A stretch of 58,770 nucleotides of DNA from Cyanobacteria bacterium SW_9_44_58 (lineage in GTDB: Bacteria; Cyanobacteriota; Cyanobacteriia; Cyanobacteriales; Rubidibacteraceae): contig PXPI01000029.1 in the NCBI GenBank assembly GCA_003021905.1, positions 39,646 to 98,415 of the forward strand, in the 5' to 3' direction. The notes under the pieces are model-generated. The model had not been told where the DNA came from. It worked only from the letters and a program-made list of their open reading frames with translations, and made no database searches. Within the stretch, counting starts at the first letter, position 1, and each line of letters starts with the position of its first letter. The position numbers were made by a program, and so were the translations under genes. Of the stretch, positions 17,773-25,622 are shown one piece after another.

Positions 17773-18656
17773 CGTCGTCTCCGACCGCGCGATCGCGTGC
17801 GCGATCGACTGCTTCCGGAACCGAATCGGCTGCCTCGAGATTTGCGCATTTGGCTTGAGTCATTGGAATTGCTATTGTTCAGGGTACTGCTGCCCACACC
17901 GGAACCGGTACTGCGACTGGAATTGCGAGTGCTGCGGTTGGTTGTATTGCTGCTGGCGGAACGATTGAGGCTGCCGGTGGTTCTCACTTGTGCCCGTTGA
18001 TTTTGTACCGAGGGGGGTGAGGACTGATAGCGGTTTTGATAGCGATCAACAGCTTGGGAATAGCTGCTGCCATACCCGCCATAGCCAGTGAGAACATTTG
18101 TCCCCGATTGATGATAAGGCGGGGGAACATAATATTGCGGCGTAAACAACATACTGCCAATCGCTTGACCGGCTAATGCTCCAGCAAACGGCGCCCAAAA
18201 GTTGGATTCCCGGCGGACAATCACGCGTTCTTCTTGCCCTGTTTCTGGATTGGTTTGGGTTTGGGCTACCCCATGAATATATTCAATCCGGAAATCTTCA
18301 TCCAAATGCAAGGAATACTCCCCATTGTCCACTAATAAGTAACTTTTCTGTCCCTGTTCAATTTCTTCTGGGGTAAGCCGCGCCATTTTGATATTCTCCC
18401 TTTCCAATACTGGCGGATTGGCATTGAGGAGAAATAACCGATATTCCCTGCTCACATCATCATAAGTTGCTTGTTGCAATTCATATTTGCCATTGGGAAG
18501 CGTGCGTTGGCTGTTGGTTTGGGTTGCTGAATCAGTATTGCGACCGATTTCCTGAGACGGTGCTTGGGAACGATTGTCGCCGCAGGCAACGCTGGTCAAA
18601 CAAAGGGAAACAATTAAAATAACGGTGACAGTTTGGCGAAAAATTAGCTGCATCAT
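17769..18656 (-). CDS. Hypothetical lipoprotein with Arg/Ser-rich C-terminus
   Basis: 295 residues. A lipoprotein signal is clear: a hydrophobic stretch [17 protein letters not shown] ends in a lipobox with Cys at about residue 25. The middle has a folded-looking region ([40 protein letters not shown]) then [19 protein letters not shown]. The last ~90 residues are low-complexity Ser/Asn/Thr/Arg, ending in dense RS/RG repeats ([12 protein letters not shown]). Part of that tail is encoded by overlapping HIP1 octamers near 17787-17805. Probably anchored in a membrane by lipid, with a basic tail that could bind polyanions; that role is inference. Confidence 0.8.
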   Translation of the reverse strand: MMQLIFRQTVTVILIVSLCLTSVACGDNRSQAPSQEIGRNTDSATQTNSQRTLPNGKYELQQATYDDVSREYRLFLLNANPPVLERENIKMARLTPEEIEQGQKSYLLVDNGEYSLHLDEDFRIEYIHGVAQTQTNPETGQEERVIVRRESNFWAPFAGALAGQAIGSMLFTPQYYVPPPYHQSGTNVLTGYGGYGSSYSQAVDRYQNRYQSSPPSVQNQRAQVRTTGSLNRSASSNTTNRSTRNSSRSTGSGVGSSTLNNSNSNDSSQMRKSRGSRFGSGSSRSRTRSRGRRRR

Positions 18657-18659
18657 TAT

Positions 18660-19236
18660 CTAAAGTGGAATTAACTCTGGGAAATTTTCTAATACTTGGT
18701 CATCAGTGAGCTCATCTCCAAACCGCGCCGGAGAGAAATGAATTTGAATGGCTCGCAACCGATTATTGTAATGGAGGTTAATTAAATCTTTCAGTTAAAT
18801 CCGTTTCTAACGTTTCCATTTCCCCAGTATAAGCCACAGTTAACATCAAAACGACATTTCGAGTGACTGGCAAAGCTAAGGGAGCATCAGGGTTGCTATT
18901 GCCGTCGCCCACAACATCACTGAGATACCGTTGTGCCGAATCGGTAAAGAGTTCATTCACATAATCCCCTGCCTCTCCTTCTTGCCAAAAAAGATCTCCT
19001 TCATTGGCTGCGGCTTGCCAGCTGCTGGGGATTCTCAAAAGGGATTCGCAAATTTCTACTAATCCTTCCCCCATAACCTGTAAATCGCCCTCGGCATCCA
19101 TCGCCTTTTGTGCCACCCGATTAAACAAGCCAAGCTGTGGCGGCGCTTCTTCCCCAGATAAATGCAACATCAACCGCAAGACAACAAAGCGGGTTCGTCC
19201 TCGAAATTTTTCTACGCGATCGCGCCATCCACCCAT
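18660..19236 (-). pseudogene. DUF1517-like conserved protein, interrupted by a frameshift
   Basis: The main frame (from ATG 19236, or GTG 19239) runs about 152 residues, MGGWRDRVEKFRGRTRF to GEMETLETDLTERFN, and stops at 18778. The next frame is open without a start from 18794 to a TAG at 18660 and encodes 44 residues: LKDLINLHYNNRLRAIQIHF, then SPARFGDELTDDQVLENFPE and LIPL. Joined after ETDL, the two parts give a roughly 195-residue protein whose end resembles the C-terminus of the DUF1517 family as I remember it. One extra base (or two missing) near 18795-18800 explains the break. It could be real gene decay, a base-call error or recoding. The function is unknown. Confidence 0.6.
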
Positions 19237-19304
19237 CACTCACGTTACTCTTTCTTGGTTCTTTATCTTATTTTAACTAGCAAGAGCGCGAGAACATAAG
19301 TCCT

Positions 19305-19328
19305 GCGCTGTAATCTCTGATTCAGCGC
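19305..19328. repeat. Left-end subterminal hairpin of the tnpB element
   Basis: GCGCTG (19305-19310) and CAGCGC (19323-19328) form a perfect 6-bp stem with a 12-base loop. The same stem, starting with the same GCGCTGTA, recurs just past the end of tnpB. Matched subterminal hairpins at both ends are the hallmark of IS200/IS605-type elements. The exact left boundary (and the flanking target motif) is not resolved; it lies between the DUF1517-like gene and about 19300. Confidence 0.6.
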
Positions 19329-19392
19329 TGGGATATCCTCACTTCCTCGTCGCTTCGCTCCTGCGTCGCTGCGTTGGAGTTGGAGTCTCGCC

Positions 19393-19427
19393 GTCAGTCG
19401 AAGGGGTTCGATACCTCTTCTACTGAC
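19393..19427 (+). promoter_or_regulatory. Hairpin in the leader of tnpB
   Basis: GTCAGT at 19393-19398 pairs with ACTGAC at 19422-19427; inside, after one mismatch, GAAG pairs with CTTC and GG with CC through a G-T step, giving about 13 paired positions with a short TTCGATA loop. It ends 38 bases before the tnpB start. IS200-type elements are known to carry leader hairpins that block read-through transcription or translation; that role here is inference. Confidence 0.5.
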
Positions 19428-19465
19428 AAATTACCAACAAATTATTTTTGTGGTAACATAGAATT

Positions 19466-20725
19466 ATGATTCTAAACTACACTTATCGCATCTACCCAAA
19501 TAATCAACAAGCTCAACTACTTGATGAGTGGCTGGAAACGTTGCGACTCTCCTACAACCATGCGTTGCGGGAACTCAAAGATTGGATTGCTTCTAGGAAG
19601 TGTCCTATCGACAGGTGTAGTTTAGAATCAGAATATATCATGAGTGCAGATTATCCCTTTCCTAGCTATCACCAACAACAAAACAATTTACCGAAAGCCA
19701 AGAAGGACTTTCCTAGACTAAAATCAGTCCCTTCTCAAGTTTTGCAAACCAATATCAGAAGGTTGCATGATGCTTGGGACTTTTTCAGGCATAGGGGATA
19801 CGGTTTTCCTCGGTTCAAAAAGATGGGACAGATGAAGTCTTTTTTATTTCCACAGTTTAGAACCAACCCAATTACAGGATGGCATATCCAACTTCCAAAA
19901 CTGGGGAAAGTAGAAGTTAATTTACATCGACCAATCCCCGATGGCTTTACGATTCGGCAAATCAGAATCGTAAAGAAGGCTAAAGGATGGTTTGCAATAA
20001 TCACCCTTTATGCTGATGTCGAGATTCCTTCCCCTTCCCCGCGCGGTCGGGCAATCGGGGTAGATGTCGGATTACTATCTTATTTGGCAACCAGTGATGG
20101 CTTTATCGAGCCGGGACGCAAATTCTTCAAGACCGAGCAAAGTCGGCTGAAAGTGCTACAACGCCGGTTAGCGAAGAAACAAAAGCGTTCCAAAAACTAC
20201 GAAAAGGCTAGACAAAAGGTAGAGAAGCAACATAATCATATCGCCTTCAAGCGGAAAGACTATCAATTCAAACTTGCCCATAAGCTCTGTGACATGGCGG
20301 ATACCATTTTCCTCGAAGACATTGATTTCCGTACCATGGCGAAAGGGTTTCTAGGCAAGCACAGTTTGGATGCTGGATTTGGACAGTTTCGTACTATCCT
20401 CAACTTCGTTGGCGGAAAACGGGATGTTTTTGTGGGAGAAGTTGACCATCGAGGGACTTCTCAAACTTGTCCGAATTGCCGAATTACAGTAAAGAAAAAA
20501 CTATCAGACAGGAAGCATTCTTGTCCCGAATGCCTGTATGAAGTAGATAGAGATGTTGCTTCCGCTCAAGAAATCTGCAATCGAGGAATAGAAACGTATC
20601 GGGGGACTCCCGAAAAGCAAGAAATTGGCTCTCAAGTCGAAGTGTCGGGGGCAATGTGCCTAGATAACTGGCGTAGGGGAGCAATGCTCATTCGCGAGGA
20701 TGAGAAGCCCGCGCTGTACCGATAG
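19466..20725 (+). CDS. tnpB: TnpB, RNA-guided endonuclease of an IS200/IS605-type element
   Basis: 419 residues, full length for the family. The N-terminal helical region starts LNYTYRIYPNNQQAQLLDEW. The RuvC catalytic acids are all present: D200 in AIGVDVGL, E284 in FLEDID, and D363 in EVDRDVASAQEI. The inserted zinc ribbon has CPNC (335-338) and CPEC (353-356). TnpB proteins are nucleases guided by an RNA made from the 3' end of the element, and help keep the element at its site. No tnpA is nearby. The gene is intact, so it is either active or recently arrived. The guide RNA should overlap the 3' end of this gene. Confidence 0.92.
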   Translation: MILNYTYRIYPNNQQAQLLDEWLETLRLSYNHALRELKDWIASRKCPIDRCSLESEYIMSADYPFPSYHQQQNNLPKAKKDFPRLKSVPSQVLQTNIRRLHDAWDFFRHRGYGFPRFKKMGQMKSFLFPQFRTNPITGWHIQLPKLGKVEVNLHRPIPDGFTIRQIRIVKKAKGWFAIITLYADVEIPSPSPRGRAIGVDVGLLSYLATSDGFIEPGRKFFKTEQSRLKVLQRRLAKKQKRSKNYEKARQKVEKQHNHIAFKRKDYQFKLAHKLCDMADTIFLEDIDFRTMAKGFLGKHSLDAGFGQFRTILNFVGGKRDVFVGEVDHRGTSQTCPNCRITVKKKLSDRKHSCPECLYEVDRDVASAQEICNRGIETYRGTPEKQEIGSQVEVSGAMCLDNWRRGAMLIREDEKPALYR

Positions 20726-20745
20726 GTCAGCGCCGAGAGAATGTC
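20560..20745 (+). ncRNA. Candidate omega (right-end) RNA of tnpB
   Basis: By family knowledge the guide RNA scaffold is transcribed from the 3' part of tnpB through the right end, with the guide taken from flanking DNA just beyond it. Here the right-end hairpin (20711-20733) overlaps the tnpB stop codon, and the sequence just after it (from about 20740) would supply the guide. The limits are an estimate; no promoter or processing site is visible. Confidence 0.35.
20711..20733. repeat. Right-end subterminal hairpin of the tnpB element
   Basis: GCGCTG (20711-20716) and CAGCGC (20728-20733) form a 6-bp stem with an 11-base loop; the tnpB stop codon (20723-20725) is in the loop. Same stem sequence as the left-end hairpin, preceded by a similar CCC-type context. 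Confidence 0.6.
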
Positions 20746-20750
20746 ACTGG

Positions 20751-20779
20751 CTCGCTAAAGCTAATACCGCTTTACCGAG
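20751..20779. repeat. Stem-loop at the 3' end of the Crp-type gene
   Basis: CTCG, a mismatch, then TAAAGC (20756-20761) pair with GCTTTA (20769-20774), a mismatch, and CGAG (20776-20779). The structure spans the crp-type stop codon and abuts the presumed right end of the tnpB element. No T-run follows on the minus strand. Single-strand transposons often enter near hairpins, so it may mark the original landing site; that is inference. Confidence 0.35.
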
Positions 20780-21335
20780 GAAGAACAATATAGTATCGTT
20801 GCTGACGGACAATTTTTCCTTCTTCTTCTAGCTCTTTTAATAACTTAGTTACCGTTACGCGAGTGGTACCAATTAATTCAGCAATATTTTGATGAGTTAA
20901 GCGCAAATCAATCAATATGCCTTGTGATACCGTGCGGCCAAACTTATTGCCTAACCAAATGAGAAGCTTATCAAGGCGATGATAAATCCGTTCACTGCGA
21001 ATAATGCGAAACAATTCTTTTGTTTGCTGACTATGAGAGATAATTCGGTCTAAAAACTGATGCCATTGTTGAGTAGGGATAGAAGTGACTTCCACGCTGG
21101 TTAAACATTCAATCTGATAAGGAGATATGCCGGACAGGGGCTGACCGACGACATCGCCAGCTCCCCAATACCCCAAAGTAATTGCTGAGCCTTCTTCATT
21201 CCAAGTCAAAGTGCGAACATTTCCCCATTCCACTGACCATAGCAAATCGGGACGAGCAGGAAGAAAATCATTGCGGCTAAACGGAAAGCGCGTCAGTTGC
21301 TGTGAAAAACTTGGGAATTCAGTAGTTAACGTCAT
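20772..21335 (-). CDS. Crp/Fnr-family transcriptional regulator
   Basis: 187 residues. The C-terminal winged helix-turn-helix is clear (LTHQNIAELIGTTRVTVTKL, then EEEGKIVRQQRYYIVLP) and resembles that of NtcA and other cyanobacterial Crp-like factors. The N-terminal cyclic-nucleotide-binding-like domain is short: it starts at LLWSVEWGNVRTLTWNEEG and keeps ITLGYWGAGDVVGQPL but lacks the first strands and any clear cAMP-binding PBC motif (RxS). It probably senses something other than cAMP or nothing at all. It is preceded by a 380-base AT-rich gap and is not obviously in an operon with the taxis genes upstream. Confidence 0.85.
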   Translation of the reverse strand: MTLTTEFPSFSQQLTRFPFSRNDFLPARPDLLWSVEWGNVRTLTWNEEGSAITLGYWGAGDVVGQPLSGISPYQIECLTSVEVTSIPTQQWHQFLDRIISHSQQTKELFRIIRSERIYHRLDKLLIWLGNKFGRTVSQGILIDLRLTHQNIAELIGTTRVTVTKLLKELEEEGKIVRQQRYYIVLPR

Positions 21336-21715
21336 ATTAATTCAATTCTCATTTGGGTAAGGGCATGCTTACTTAAGCTAATAACAATAATTCAATCTAT
21401 CTACTGAGTGTTCCAGTTTTTTAAACACTCTTTTCTGTTTTTTTTTTGGATTAATGATCAGTTTATTTTGTTGTGATATAGATTCGATAAGACTATGATT
21501 CTGTTTTTATAGAGTTACCCTGATGATACTTTATCACAACAACTTATTATTTTATTTAAGAGAAGTTTAACGAGAGGTTATGAATAATTTAAGTTCTCTG
21601 TTGATGCTAAGATATTTAATCCTTAAAAATTCATTTTAATCGTAATGTAATTTTACAAGAAGCAAATTAAATCAAAATAGCTAGAAATTTTTGATTCAAA
21701 TTATTCAAAAAGATA
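21336..21715 (-). other. AT-rich intergenic region upstream of the Crp-type gene
   Basis: 380 bases between the taxis cluster end and the Crp-type gene. An AT-rich inverted repeat AATCAAAA (21670-21677) / TTTTGATT (21689-21696) lies just after the cheW-like stop and could act as a weak terminator. No clear Crp/NtcA-type palindrome, RNA gene or open frame was found. Confidence 0.3.
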
Positions 21716-22243
21716 TTATTCATAAACTGAGAAAACGAACCGCTTATCGACATCTAACAAATAAATGGCTTCTTTTGAGGTTTTTCCTTCAAACTGAATA
21801 AAGGCAACAAAACGAGCAACCCCATATAAATTTGTTTGCCGATAAGCCTTAGGAAGCGGTTGAATTTCATCAATAGGCAACTCCATCATGTTAGGCAAAA
21901 CATCAATGGGAATGCCGCATAATTCCTCTTGGCGCGTTTGTGTCAATATCAGAAATTCTCCCTGAATATCGGGTTTCGAATCCTGTTGGCTGCTTAGTTT
22001 TTCATGCAAATTCAGCAGCATGATGCTTTGATTTTCCAACATCACCAACCCCAAACCAGCTAAATGTCGGCTTAGTTCCGGTGGACTTGTTGTTACTTGC
22101 AAAATGGCATTAATGGGAAGAGCAAACCAATAGTCGCCCACCTCAAAAACAATTACTCTTAGAGGTTCTTTTTGTGATTGCTTTTGTTGATCAGACGAAC
22201 GAAAAAGGGGATTGGAAGAAAGTGCCGATGGATGATTCATCAT
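21716..22243 (-). CDS. CheW-domain coupling protein
   Basis: 175 residues; one CheW domain (about 30-175): RVIVFEVGDYWFALPINAIL at the start, LGLVMLENQSIMLLNLHEKL, and FLILTQTRQEELCGIPIDVL. CheW links receptors to the CheA kinase. It lies 6 bases downstream of the hybrid cheA on the same strand and is the last gene of the taxis cluster. It corresponds in role to PixI/TaxW of the Synechocystis phototaxis loci, but the exact orthology is not established. Confidence 0.9.
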   Translation of the reverse strand: MMNHPSALSSNPLFRSSDQQKQSQKEPLRVIVFEVGDYWFALPINAILQVTTSPPELSRHLAGLGLVMLENQSIMLLNLHEKLSSQQDSKPDIQGEFLILTQTRQEELCGIPIDVLPNMMELPIDEIQPLPKAYRQTNLYGVARFVAFIQFEGKTSKEAIYLLDVDKRFVFSVYE

Positions 22244-22249
22244 TTCTAA

Positions 22250-25200
22250 TTAATTCTTGATTGCTGACCACTGATAATTACAAATTTTTCCAACTGTATC
22301 GAGCAACTCTTGATCCATGTAAGGTTTTGTTAAATAATCAGAGGCTCCCAATTCCATAGCAATGCGTTGGTATTTATCACGGGTTCGGGATGTTAGAACA
22401 ATTACGGGAATTTTTGCGAATTCAGGATTCTGCCGCGTGGCGCCAATAAATTCTAAGCCGTTCATGCGAGGCATTTCTAGGTCACAGACAATTAAATCAA
22501 CATTGGCCCCTTGTTGCAGTTTTTCTAAAGCATCTTGGCCGTCCTGGGCTTGGATTACCTGATGTCCTGCCTTTTGCATAATCATGGAGAGGGTTTGCCG
22601 CTCGGTAATGGAGTCATCAATGACAAGCAATTTTCGGAATTGGTCGCGATCAATGGGAGGAGCTTGATCACGCGCAGCGGAGGCGCTTGGAGAAGAGGTT
22701 TCATGGATATTTTCGGCTTTTCCCTCTGGATTGGCATAACTGCTATAGGGATTGGTGGCATCTTCGCTTAGGCGTTGATAGGGAAGCTTGCCTTGGGATT
22801 TACTGGGAAGGGTTGCCGGTTGCTTGGCATTGAGTGTGGATTGACCATTAGCAGATATACTTAAATAAGCTTGACTATGACTGAGAAGCGCTGCTCCATC
22901 AATTACCAGGCTAAGACGGCCATCGGGAAGAATGGTGCAGCCATAGGCATAGGGAGGAGGATTCACCACCGTGGAGATTGGTTTTAGGACTAATTCTTGT
23001 TCTTCAATAACTGTATCAATTTCAAGTCCCACTCTTCCTTCCGGCGTTCGCACCAGCAATAAGGGAGCAATTCCTTCCTCAGCAGTCAATAAGGTCGTTT
23101 CTTGTTCCATCTCAAGTTCCGAAGCCCCTTGACTTTGCAGCAAATAGCGGGCATTAGGCTGATAATTTAAGAGATTGGTCAGAGGATGAATAGGAATTGT
23201 CGTGGGTTCTTCTCCTTGTTGGGGTTGCCACTGTAACACTTTGCGGCTGCCTAGCCATTTGAGTTTTTCTTGGTCGGGAATGAGCACCTGTTCCACTTCA
23301 TCAGCAATAAAACTATAGACCCCATTGCCGGCTTTACACACTAATAAGCGGGCGTTCATCAGCGCCCCCCGAATTTGTAAATAGAAGGTAGTTCCCGCTC
23401 CCAGTTGGCTTTCCACAGTAACCGAGCCATTCAGTTTTTGCATTTGGGAATAAACCACATCGAGACCAATGCCGCGTCCCGATAAATCCGTAGCGTTGGC
23501 AACAGTAGAAAATCCCGGTTCACACAAAACTCGCAACAGTTGGTCTTCAGGACGAGCGGCGTTTTGAATTTCTTTAAATTGTGCCCTTGTAATGAGATCT
23601 TTTTCTAAAGCCCGTTGGCAAATTTGTTCTACGTTCAATCCCCGACCATCATCTCTTACTTCGATAATGGTGCGATTGCCTTGGTTATAAGCATGAATGA
23701 CAATTTGCCCGGTTGCGGATTTTCCTTGCTGTTTCCGTTCTTTCGGGGATTCAATGCCATGATCGAATGCGTTGCGAACTAAATGCAGCAGGGCGTCGTA
23801 AACATTCTCGGTAACGGCTTTATCTACCAAGACTTGCACGCCGGATAGCTTTAAATTCACCGGCTTTTCATAGGATTGGCTTAATTTTTTCACCATCGGA
23901 GGAAAGCGATTCAAAACTTTCTCGATGGGAACCATCCGCACCGATTCTAAGCTGTCTCGAATTTGCCGGGAGAGGCGTTGTTCCCGTTCCACAGAAGTTG
24001 CCGTAGCGCGAGCCAAATGATTGACATCATCCAGGGCTTGTTCTAATTGCGTATTTTCTTCTAGAGAAGCGTACAAGAATTGGGCAAAGTCGCTATTGGC
24101 GTATTCAGCAGGGAGTTGATCCCGCAGCTGAAACAGCGTCCGTCGGTGTTGAGAAAGCCATCCGCCCAGTTTTTGCAGGGAATTTTGATATTGTTCATCC
24201 CGCAACGACAGTAGGTTTTGGTTAATGGAGAGTTCCCCAACCAAATGGTTCAAGTTTTCCACTTGTTCTAAGTCAACCCGAATGCTAACGCCGGTGCGAG
24301 GGGTAGAACTGGATTGTTGTTTATGGAATTGGGCAGATTCAAGTTCGGGGCTATGGCTAGTGTCAAGGGCTCCTGCTTGTTCTTCTGAATCCGATTGAGA
24401 AACGGGTTCCGCAGTGGGTTCCACTTCAGTGGGCGAAGTAGATGACGGTTCTTCTGACGGTGCTGATTCTGAGACGGGTTGAGGACTCGGTTGGGCTTGT
24501 GTGGCGGATGAAAAAGATTCTTCTTGGGATTCTGCTTGAGAAACGGGTTGGGCTGCGGTTTCTGCTTCTGCGGGAGTAAAGGCAGAAAAGGGGTCTTCCA
24601 CCGTACTGGCTTCAAAGTCGCCAAAGGTATCTTCTAAGGAAAAACCATCTTTGGAAGCATCTGTATTCTGGGTTTGGCTGGACAATTCTTCGGCAAAGCC
24701 TTTGAGAATTTCCGAGGGTTCTCCCCCGCGATCGCGATCGCCGTTTAAAACAGCATCTCTGGCTTCGCTCAGGTTATTCAACACTTCCTGGGCAATATCA
24801 GCGGCTGCGTTGGGATGTTGTTCCAGGGCTTTAAGAGTGGTTTGGGCAATTTCTTTAAATCCGTCTAACCCCACAGATTCGGCTAAGCCTACAAACACTT
24901 CCATTTGCTTTTTCACCGTTTCCGCGATCGCGCTGGGATCGGACGTTTCGGCTAAAACCGATTCCATTTGTTCCATCCGTTGCTTCACTCCCACTTGAAA
25001 CACGGAGTGAGTCATATCAAATCCCAGTTCTGAGGAAGAGGGGATAGCCGGTTCTTCGTTAAAGCAGTCCCCTAACTTATCCTGGAGTTGCGCAAAAATT
25101 TTCTCGGCGCGTTGCAAGTTCTGGTCATCGTTGCTGTTATCCCCTTCTATTTCGTTGTTGTAGGCGACCCGCAAACATTCATAAATATCCAGCAGAAGGG

Positions 25201-25471
25201 TTTCCAGTTCACTGTCAAAGACGGCATTGGGAGAGAGTAACGCTCCAAACACATCTTCCAGTTGATGAGCAATTTTTTTGATGGTGGTTCGCCCTACATT
25301 GGCGGCGGCGCCTTTTAGGGTATGAGTGGCCCGCATTAAGCCGTGGACAGTGGGTTTGGAGTGATCCTCGCCAATGCTATAGATGCCGCTTTCCACTTGT
25401 TCCAGTAAATCAGGGGCTTCGTTGCGAAACAGTTCGTAACTCTGTTGGCGGATTTCGTCGTCGGTTGTCAT
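22250..25471 (-). CDS. Hybrid CheA histidine kinase with C-terminal receiver
   Basis: 1073 residues. An Hpt domain comes first, with the phosphorylated His50 in RATHTLKGAAANVG; a second helical region covers about 150-255; a Ser/Pro/Glu-rich linker covers about 265-390. The dimerisation and ATPase core follows (HLVRNAFDHGIES, RDDGRGLN, GRGIGLDVV), then a CheW-like domain, and a receiver (about 945-1065) whose phosphoacceptor is in VCDLEMPRMNG. This is the CheA-REC architecture of cyanobacterial PixL/TaxAY-type kinases, which drive type IV pilus phototaxis. It lies between the receptor gene and a cheW gene, all on the minus strand. Confidence 0.95.
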   Translation of the reverse strand: MTTDDEIRQQSYELFRNEAPDLLEQVESGIYSIGEDHSKPTVHGLMRATHTLKGAAANVGRTTIKKIAHQLEDVFGALLSPNAVFDSELETLLLDIYECLRVAYNNEIEGDNSNDDQNLQRAEKIFAQLQDKLGDCFNEEPAIPSSSELGFDMTHSVFQVGVKQRMEQMESVLAETSDPSAIAETVKKQMEVFVGLAESVGLDGFKEIAQTTLKALEQHPNAAADIAQEVLNNLSEARDAVLNGDRDRGGEPSEILKGFAEELSSQTQNTDASKDGFSLEDTFGDFEASTVEDPFSAFTPAEAETAAQPVSQAESQEESFSSATQAQPSPQPVSESAPSEEPSSTSPTEVEPTAEPVSQSDSEEQAGALDTSHSPELESAQFHKQQSSSTPRTGVSIRVDLEQVENLNHLVGELSINQNLLSLRDEQYQNSLQKLGGWLSQHRRTLFQLRDQLPAEYANSDFAQFLYASLEENTQLEQALDDVNHLARATATSVEREQRLSRQIRDSLESVRMVPIEKVLNRFPPMVKKLSQSYEKPVNLKLSGVQVLVDKAVTENVYDALLHLVRNAFDHGIESPKERKQQGKSATGQIVIHAYNQGNRTIIEVRDDGRGLNVEQICQRALEKDLITRAQFKEIQNAARPEDQLLRVLCEPGFSTVANATDLSGRGIGLDVVYSQMQKLNGSVTVESQLGAGTTFYLQIRGALMNARLLVCKAGNGVYSFIADEVEQVLIPDQEKLKWLGSRKVLQWQPQQGEEPTTIPIHPLTNLLNYQPNARYLLQSQGASELEMEQETTLLTAEEGIAPLLLVRTPEGRVGLEIDTVIEEQELVLKPISTVVNPPPYAYGCTILPDGRLSLVIDGAALLSHSQAYLSISANGQSTLNAKQPATLPSKSQGKLPYQRLSEDATNPYSSYANPEGKAENIHETSSPSASAARDQAPPIDRDQFRKLLVIDDSITERQTLSMIMQKAGHQVIQAQDGQDALEKLQQGANVDLIVCDLEMPRMNGLEFIGATRQNPEFAKIPVIVLTSRTRDKYQRIAMELGASDYLTKPYMDQELLDTVGKICNYQWSAIKN

Positions 25472-25533
25472 GGCAATTTGTTAGGAGTGACTGGTTGGCG
25501 TTTTCAAGCAAGAACTCGGAACCGTCAAAAAAG

Positions 25534-25602
25534 CCAGTTATCAGTAAGGGCTGGGAGGAATGCCATTGCTAAGAATCTCAATAGCGGCTCACTGATAACT
25601 GG
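25534..25602. repeat. Long inverted repeat between the receptor and cheA genes
   Basis: CCAGTTATCAGT (25534-25545) and ACTGATAACTGG (25591-25602) are perfect 12-bp inverse copies; GGAACC (about 25518) and GGTTCC (about 25608) extend the stem outward with internal loops. It fills most of the 151-base gap. It could be a mobile palindromic repeat, an mRNA stability or processing structure, or an attenuator that lowers cheA expression. Confidence 0.6.
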
Positions 25603-25622
25603 TCGCTGGTTCCGTTACAGGG

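Larger units (their letters stand above)
19305..20733 (+). mobile_element. IS200/IS605-type element carrying only tnpB
   Basis: Bounded by paired hairpins (left 19305-19328, right 20711-20733) and containing one gene, tnpB, with no tnpA transposase. The outer limits given are hairpin edges, not proven element ends; true ends probably lie a few tens of bases outside. It sits in an intergenic slot between two minus-strand genes and ends within about 40 bases of the crp-type stop codon. It would need a TnpA supplied from another copy to move. Confidence 0.7.

Noticed and set aside
19404-19418. A tRNA T-arm-like GGTTCGATACC upstream of tnpB
   Set aside because: No acceptor, D or anticodon arms fit around it; it is the loop and inner stem of the leader hairpin.
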